This document shows positions 59,500 through 64,000 of a stretch of 64,000 nt of DNA, in pieces. The stretch is taken from positions 62,001 to 126,000 of IMG/VR virus record IMGVR_UViG_3300047312_000028; one strand, 5' to 3'. Under the pieces are notes generated by a model. It was given only the letters and a program-made list of their open reading frames with translations, was not told the DNA's origin and ran no database searches. This stretch comes from a virus. Position 1 is the first letter of the stretch; every line of letters starts with the position of its first letter. The position numbers were made by a program, and so were the translations under genes.

Positions 59500-61172
59500 A
59501 TTGGTTTTATGAAAAGAACAACGAACTCTTAGAGTCACCCGTCAACAAGACGTTTGAAGAACTCTTGTGGATGACGAAAGATGAATTCAGACAATGGGTG
59601 ATTGATCTCCGCAAGACGGTGGTATACCTATGGGATGAGAAAGGCCAGCCACCTCGTGTTGGATATAACGAGAATGAAATTATCGAACAGTTCAACGATC
59701 TTGAGCCATTCATGGTCGATAGCTTCTTGAAACTTGATGAATACACAGGCGACAAGAATATCATTCGCAACACATCCAATCTTGGTAACGCGGTCAATCA
59801 GTTCTTCCCTACTATGATGAAGACTCGTATCAACTACACAAAAGACCCAAGTGCAGGTAAGTCCATCTATGACTTCTTCGCAAAGCCAGAGCTACTTGAT
59901 ACATTCATCACGTATGCTTCGCGGCACTTTAAGCGCGACAGCTTCTATCATTACTCTGTACCAATCAAGACGTTTGATCGAACGCGCATGGGATTGCTGC
60001 CAGTGACACAGACTGGTATTGAGTGGATCAAAGAGTTTGAAGCTGGTGTATTCAGAAAGAAGAACTGGGACTACTGGCTGGCGCCACGAGAAATTGAATC
60101 AGAATACACAGGTTACAACGAAGACCTGAAAGGCCAGTCCTACCTTCGTGTAACCAAACAAGAACTCGACACACTCACTGTACCCGACAAATGCAAGACT
60201 AATGTTCGAGAACTCAAAGACAATGAATCATTCTTGATCCGTGTGTTTGAGAAGGGACAGAAAGTATTCCCTATCGGTCTCAAAGCGTTTCGTGTCTCGT
60301 TCTGTCAATACGCTGTGAACTTCCCACCGTTGACTGCAAAGTTCATTTATGAGAAGTATACCCAAGAGTGGAAAGATGAATCGATGATCTATGTCTGGGA
60401 CCCATCGTCTGGTTGGGGTGGTCGTTTGCTCGGTGCATTGTCTGTTGCCGATACTTTGCGACTCACCTACCTAGGCAACGATCCTAATACCGATCATAAC
60501 ATCGGTCACGGGAAGACGAAGTATCACGCTATTGCCGACTTCTATCATGAACATGTGCAGAAGGGCGGCGGGACCATGATGAAGTATGCAGAAAGTCCAC
60601 GACCGCATAACAAGTTCGTCTTCTGGCAGAAGGGTTCTGAGGAGATGCAGTATGAACTTGAGTTTCTGAAGTATAAAGGAAAGTTGAGTCTGGTATTCAC
60701 AAGTCCTCCGTACTTTGCCAAAGAAGCGTATTCAGAAGACAAAGAGCAATCTTATAAGAAGTTTTCACAGTATGATCTGTGGCGCGATGGTTTTTTACAA
60801 GAAACACTCAAGACCGCAGTTGAATGGTTGCGCCCAGGCGGATATCTCGCGTGGAACATTGCCGATGCAGACTTTGGTGGGCAGACACTTCCACTAGAAG
60901 GAGATTCGCGTAAGTTCCTTGAAGATGCCGGTATGATCTACGTTGAGACTATGAAAATGTCACTCGCACAGATGCCTGGCGGTAATCGACTTGACACTGT
61001 TACCGGTTTGCCGAAAGCTAAGAACTTCTGCAAAGTCGATGGATTGTGGCTGAAGTACGAACCCATCTTTATCTATCGCAAACCCGGCACATCCGGCGCA
61101 CAACGGCGCAAAGAGACAACACCCGACAGACAGATCATAGTCAGACCTCCGGCAGGGAAGCTAGACTTTTGA
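59496..61172 (+). CDS. DNA methyltransferase-like protein (TSPPY motif)
   Basis: This 558-residue protein has a SAM-binding motif VWDPSSGWGGRLLGAL near residue 300 and a catalytic motif FTSPPYF near residue 402, the mark of amino-methyltransferases acting on N6-adenine or N4-cytosine. VEWLRPGGYLAWNIADADF follows as a conserved strand-helix. About 290 N-terminal residues of unassigned sequence may recognise DNA or another substrate. No restriction endonuclease partner is adjacent. It is co-translated with the SLOG gene. DNA protection or modification of the phage genome is the simplest reading, but the N-terminal domain leaves other substrates possible. Confidence 0.85.
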   Translation: MNWFYEKNNELLESPVNKTFEELLWMTKDEFRQWVIDLRKTVVYLWDEKGQPPRVGYNENEIIEQFNDLEPFMVDSFLKLDEYTGDKNIIRNTSNLGNAVNQFFPTMMKTRINYTKDPSAGKSIYDFFAKPELLDTFITYASRHFKRDSFYHYSVPIKTFDRTRMGLLPVTQTGIEWIKEFEAGVFRKKNWDYWLAPREIESEYTGYNEDLKGQSYLRVTKQELDTLTVPDKCKTNVRELKDNESFLIRVFEKGQKVFPIGLKAFRVSFCQYAVNFPPLTAKFIYEKYTQEWKDESMIYVWDPSSGWGGRLLGALSVADTLRLTYLGNDPNTDHNIGHGKTKYHAIADFYHEHVQKGGGTMMKYAESPRPHNKFVFWQKGSEEMQYELEFLKYKGKLSLVFTSPPYFAKEAYSEDKEQSYKKFSQYDLWRDGFLQETLKTAVEWLRPGGYLAWNIADADFGGQTLPLEGDSRKFLEDAGMIYVETMKMSLAQMPGGNRLDTVTGLPKAKNFCKVDGLWLKYEPIFIYRKPGTSGAQRRKETTPDRQIIVRPPAGKLDF

Positions 61173-61228
61173 GCAATATCAATGACTTACCCTCCAACAT
61201 TATAATCCTCTAATCTTCACACAATTTC

Positions 61229-61257
61229 TTGACTAACCCCCTATGCTCTGATATTCT
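61229..61257 (+). promoter_or_regulatory. Sigma70-type promoter (TTGACT-17-TATTCT) of the CobT-like gene
   Basis: TTGACT (61229-61234) and TATTCT (61252-61257) are 17 bases apart. The expected start is near 61264, giving a leader of about 33 bases with an AGGGGAGA ribosome binding site (61280-61287) before ATG 61297. This 124-base gap is one of the longest in the window and holds nothing else clear. Confidence 0.7.
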
Positions 61258-61296
61258 CTAACCATAATGAGCAACAAAATAGGGGAGACAAAAAGC

Positions 61297-63774
61297 ATGT
61301 TCACAGTCGAAACAAAAAGCATGTTGGCAAAGTTGATGGCGACTGAGAATATCAAGGTCGAACATCGAAACTGCAAGACAGCGGGATTCAATCTGAAGAC
61401 CCGCACCTTGATTTGCCCAATCTGGAAAGACATGTCAGGTGATCTGTATGACATGTTGATGGGTCATGAAATCTCACATGCTCTTCGTACCCCTGTTGAT
61501 GGTTGGCACGATTCAGTTGTCTACGCTGGCGGCGACAAGAAAGCGAGCCCGGAAGCTCAACGCGCATTCAAGCATTTCCTGAACGTTGCTGAAGATGCAC
61601 GAATTGAAAAGCTTGTGAAGCGCCAGTATCCCGGCATTCGTCGACCCATGGTCAATGCGTACAAAGAACTGCTAGCAAAAGACTTCTTCGGTCTTTCTGC
61701 CATCACAAATTTCAATGAACTCTATTTGATCGATAAGCTGAATCTTGCCGCGAAGTGTGGAACTCTTGTAAACATTCGCTTCTACGGCAAAGAAAAAGCA
61801 CTCTATGATGAAATGATGGGCACAGAGACATGGGATGAAGTGGTCGCGTTCACGCGCAAAGTGTACGAATATAGCAAAGAAGAACAGCAACAAGGCGAAC
61901 AGAAGCGCAAAGAGCTTGCCGATCATTTGAAAGAAATGTATGAGCAGGAGCAAGCTGAAGAGGACGAACAATGCGACGATGACGAAGATTCTTATTCTTT
62001 TGAGGGTGAAGGCGACGATGAAGACGGCGAAGAAGGTGAGGATGGCGACAGCGACGGAGAGAGTGATGAAGATGAAGACGGCGAAGATGGCGACGGAAAA
62101 GGTGAAGATGGGGAAGACGGAGAAGAAGGCGATGGTAAGAAAAGTAAGTCAAAGGGTGAAAATGCCAAAGATGACAAAGAAAAGAAAGCTGATGACAAAG
62201 CAGTAGACAAAAAGAAAGATGACGGCAAGGGAAATCGAAGCAAGAAGTCTGATTCGACAAAACCGGCTCAGGTTGGCGAAGATAAGGGTCAAGAGAACTC
62301 GAACGAGAAAGGCGACTTTGTTCCTAAAGCAAAGACAGATGAAGCGTTCCGTGCTCGTGAGGAACGATTGATCGAAAAGACCAAGACTGAATCATATTAT
62401 GTAAATATTCCTCTAGTCACGTTGAAGGATGTTGTAGCTCCTGCGGAGATCGTGAATCGTGGGCTCACGTACTACTACGCGGCGCGAAAAGAAGAAGGAT
62501 ACAAGCTCTTCAACGAATTCAAGAAGAAGAATGAGGACTATATCTCATTGCTGGCAAAAGAATTTGAAATGAAGAAAGCTGCACGATCATATGCGAAAGC
62601 GAAGATTTCAGATTCGGGCGATATCAATATCAACAAGCTGGCAAACTATCGCATGGAAGATAACATCTTCAAGAAGATGATTCAGGTTCATAAAGGTAAG
62701 TCTCACGGTCTAGTCTTGATTCTCGACAAATCTGGTTCGATGCACCAGCACATTGAAGGGGCAATGGAACAGATTCTTGTCATGGCGCTCTTCTGTCGTA
62801 AGGTCAATATCCCGTTCGTTGCGTATAGCTTCACAAGCAGTGGGTGTGGTTCGATGGAACATGACTTTCCAGGACGTGGACATGGATCAAAGAATCCTTT
62901 AAGACCATTCAGCAAGCGCCCCCTCGACATGATAATGGGCAATCTTGAACTTCGTGAAATGTTCAACTCAAAGATGCCCGCTAGCGAGTTTACACAATCA
63001 ATTATGAACCACTTGATGGTAGCGAAAGCGTTATCAAGTCGCCAAGGGTATTCAGCACCCAATCATGAACGCATGGGCGGCACCCCGCTGAACGAAGCGT
63101 TGGTAGCCTTGCGTGATCTGATTCGCCAGTTCAAAGGTCAACATCGATTAGATATCGTGAATGCTGTAGTCGTGCATGACGGCGATTCTGATGGTAACAG
63201 CAGAGCCTTTGCTGAGAATAGCAATACCAAGGGCAACGAGGGCGACCATTCGTATTCATACAACACAATCCATTTTCATCCAGAAATCAATCGTCTGACT
63301 CTTGTGGACACGAAAGAGAAGATCCAGATTGATGTGCCGAAAGAAAGCCGGGGCCTCACGATTGCATTGATGAAGTGGATTCAGATGACCGCCGATTGTG
63401 GAGTCTTCGGATTCTACATCACAGGCGCTACAGCATCGACGGCACGTGGTGGGATCATGAATCTCTTTCAGAATGAGCAGGGAATTAAATTAGAGCATGT
63501 GCGCAAGCATAATACAAATGAAGCGGGGATGTTGATTGACAAGCTCTGCCGCGAAGTGATCGAAAAGAAGTTCCTTGAATCATGGACTTCAGGCTACACG
63601 CGGTTCTATTTCATTCCCGGTTCAGTTGAGTTGAAGACCGAGAATCTTCAGATGGTTGAGAACGGCAAGGGTTGGACCCCTTCGCGTCTTCTGACGGCGT
63701 TTAAGCGGGTCAATCGACGTAAACAAGTGTCTCGCGTTCTCGTGAACAAGTTTATTGAGCTAATCGCCGTCTAA
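61297..63774 (+). CDS. cobT: CobT-like protein: HExxH peptidase-like domain, acidic linker, VWA domain
   Basis: This 825-residue protein is taken from ATG 61297, which has AGGGGAGA 9 bases upstream; ATG 61267 is in frame but lacks a site. The N-terminal domain has GHEISHAL (zinc-type HExxH, 57-61) and NVAEDARIEKLV, resembling the CobT/NorD metallopeptidase-like group. Residues about 225-340 are a very acidic Asp/Glu/Gly then Lys-rich linker, typical of CobT. A VWA domain starts near residue 470 with LVLILDKSGSM (DxSxS), MGGTPLNEAL and a later Asp-rich segment. CobT partners the AAA+ ATPase CobS, whose probable gene follows. In cobalamin synthesis this pair inserts cobalt; the phage role is not established. 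Confidence 0.85.
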   Translation: MFTVETKSMLAKLMATENIKVEHRNCKTAGFNLKTRTLICPIWKDMSGDLYDMLMGHEISHALRTPVDGWHDSVVYAGGDKKASPEAQRAFKHFLNVAEDARIEKLVKRQYPGIRRPMVNAYKELLAKDFFGLSAITNFNELYLIDKLNLAAKCGTLVNIRFYGKEKALYDEMMGTETWDEVVAFTRKVYEYSKEEQQQGEQKRKELADHLKEMYEQEQAEEDEQCDDDEDSYSFEGEGDDEDGEEGEDGDSDGESDEDEDGEDGDGKGEDGEDGEEGDGKKSKSKGENAKDDKEKKADDKAVDKKKDDGKGNRSKKSDSTKPAQVGEDKGQENSNEKGDFVPKAKTDEAFRAREERLIEKTKTESYYVNIPLVTLKDVVAPAEIVNRGLTYYYAARKEEGYKLFNEFKKKNEDYISLLAKEFEMKKAARSYAKAKISDSGDININKLANYRMEDNIFKKMIQVHKGKSHGLVLILDKSGSMHQHIEGAMEQILVMALFCRKVNIPFVAYSFTSSGCGSMEHDFPGRGHGSKNPLRPFSKRPLDMIMGNLELREMFNSKMPASEFTQSIMNHLMVAKALSSRQGYSAPNHERMGGTPLNEALVALRDLIRQFKGQHRLDIVNAVVVHDGDSDGNSRAFAENSNTKGNEGDHSYSYNTIHFHPEINRLTLVDTKEKIQIDVPKESRGLTIALMKWIQMTADCGVFGFYITGATASTARGGIMNLFQNEQGIKLEHVRKHNTNEAGMLIDKLCREVIEKKFLESWTSGYTRFYFIPGSVELKTENLQMVENGKGWTPSRLLTAFKRVNRRKQVSRVLVNKFIELIAV

Positions 63775-63775
63775 G

Positions 63776-63791
63776 TGTACAAAAATGTACA
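63776..63791. promoter_or_regulatory. Paired TGTACA palindromes, possible operator or hairpin
   Basis: TGTACA occurs at 63776-63781 and 63786-63791, one helical turn apart (10 bp), forming a perfect inverted repeat with an AAAA centre. It lies immediately after the CobT-like stop and 22 bases before the next -35 element. It could be a protein-binding site or a weak hairpin; there is no T-run after it. Confidence 0.45.
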
Positions 63792-63812
63792 GAAAATACG
63801 TGGTATTTGAGC

Positions 63813-63841
63813 TTGACTTTGTGGTGTGTCTTTGTTAGACT
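63813..63841 (+). promoter_or_regulatory. Sigma70-type promoter (TTGACT-17-TAGACT) before the last gene
   Basis: TTGACT (63813-63818) and TAGACT (63836-63841) are separated by 17 bases. The expected start near 63848 leaves a leader of about 33 bases ending in an AAGGAG ribosome binding site and ATG 63881. Confidence 0.65.
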
Positions 63842-63880
63842 TCTACCAGATTGACACACATATCAACAAAAGGAGCGAAT

Positions 63881-64000
63881 ATGACAGAGCGAATTGAATC
63901 CCGTGACAAGTTTCTGGCTCTCTTAGTCTCGACTGGCAAGAGTGTCATTACGAAACAAGAGATACGGGACTTGTGTGAAGCGAATGATATGAAGGTCCCT
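63881..64000 (+). CDS. cobS: N-terminus of a probable CobS-like AAA+ ATPase, cut by the window end
   Basis: Only 40 codons are in view, from ATG 63881 behind AAAAGGAGCG. The peptide (MTERIESRDKFLALLVSTGK, then SVITKQEIRDLCEANDMKVP) resembles the short helical N-terminal domain, with an ITKQEI-type helix followed by a K/P ending, that precedes the ATPase domain in phage CobS-like MoxR-family proteins. The strongest support is context: in aquatic T4 relatives a CobS-type ATPase is the usual partner of the CobT-like VWA protein. No ATPase motif lies inside the window, so the call is tentative. Confidence 0.5.
   Translation, partial: MTERIESRDKFLALLVSTGKSVITKQEIRDLCEANDMKVP

Noticed and set aside
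61201-61206. Isolated TATAAT upstream of the CobT-like gene
   Set aside because: No -35-like sequence lies 16-18 bases upstream; the TTGACT-17-TATTCT pair 45 bases further down is a better promoter.
61267-61296. Ten-codon N-terminal extension of the CobT-like gene from ATG 61267
   Set aside because: It would be nearly leaderless from the mapped-by-eye promoter, but ATG 61297 has an AGGGGAGA site at correct spacing, so the shorter form was preferred; the extension cannot be fully excluded.
61992-62243. Long minus-strand frame opposite the acidic CobT linker (Ser/Pro-rich)
   Set aside because: It is the antisense image of repetitive Asp/Glu/Lys codons, has no ribosome binding site and lies fully inside a well-supported gene.
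1-64000. Search for tRNA genes, integrase or attachment sites, and a reverse-transcriptase diversity element near the fibres
   Set aside because: No cloverleaf-like sequence, integrase or reverse transcriptase was recognised by eye; all intergenic gaps are about 130 bases or less and already accounted for.

Overview
The window is a contiguous 64 kb piece of a tailed bacteriophage genome of the T4 superfamily (contractile tail). Every gene I accept lies on the + strand. The gene order copies T4 almost step for step: gp5, gp25, gp6, gp7-like, gp8, fibre genes, gp13, gp14, gp15, gp16, gp17, gp18, gp19, gp20, prohead core genes, gp21, gp22, gp23, then uvsY, uvsW, gp55, gp47, gp46. A PAAR spike tip next to gp5, gp25 beside gp6, a DUF4815-type giant baseplate protein, a HesB-type Fe-S carrier, peptide deformylase and a CobT/CobS pair point to the marine/freshwater and alphaproteobacterial branch (cyanophages, pelagiphages, Cr30/phiM12-like phages) rather than to enterobacterial T4. 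No photosynthesis gene and no tRNA was seen, so the host cannot be named beyond a bacterium using sigma70-like promoters and AAGGAG-type ribosome binding sites.

Layout. 1-14.4 kb: central spike and baseplate wedge (gp5 truncated by the window edge, PAAR, gp25, gp6, gp7-like, gp8, DUF4815 giant). 14.4-30.9 kb: adsorption region with a tandem quartet of related fibre genes, a 1642-residue repeat fibre and a triplet of related tip proteins. 30.9-36.5 kb: neck and packaging (gp13, HesB-type carrier, small secreted protein, gp14, gp15, gp16, gp17). 36.6-46.5 kb: sheath, tube, portal, prohead core, protease, scaffold and major capsid protein. 46.6-48.5 kb: small accessory genes and a second tube-like protein. 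48.5-55.4 kb: recombination and late transcription (uvsY, uvsW flanked by homing-endonuclease-type genes, gp55, gp47, gp46). 55.4-61.2 kb: a tightly overlapping accessory run (peptide deformylase, a two-domain 2OG oxygenase, a Cys/His/Asp protein, a VWA protein, a PLP fold-type-II-like protein, a SLOG protein, a DNA methyltransferase). 61.3 kb to the end: a CobT-like metallopeptidase/VWA protein and the first 40 codons of what is probably cobS.

Regulation is unusually legible. Twelve NATAAATA boxes (T4 late-promoter type) sit just upstream of structural genes, and the cognate late sigma factor gp55 is encoded in the same window. Early/middle-type genes instead carry TTGACN-17-TATAAT-like promoters, always with 17-bp spacing. 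Several promoters of both classes lie so close to the start codon that the transcript should begin at or within a few bases of it, which suggests leaderless mRNAs. Three hairpin terminators follow gp19, gp21 and gp23. No intergenic stretch exceeds about 130 bp, so there is no unexplained gene-free region.
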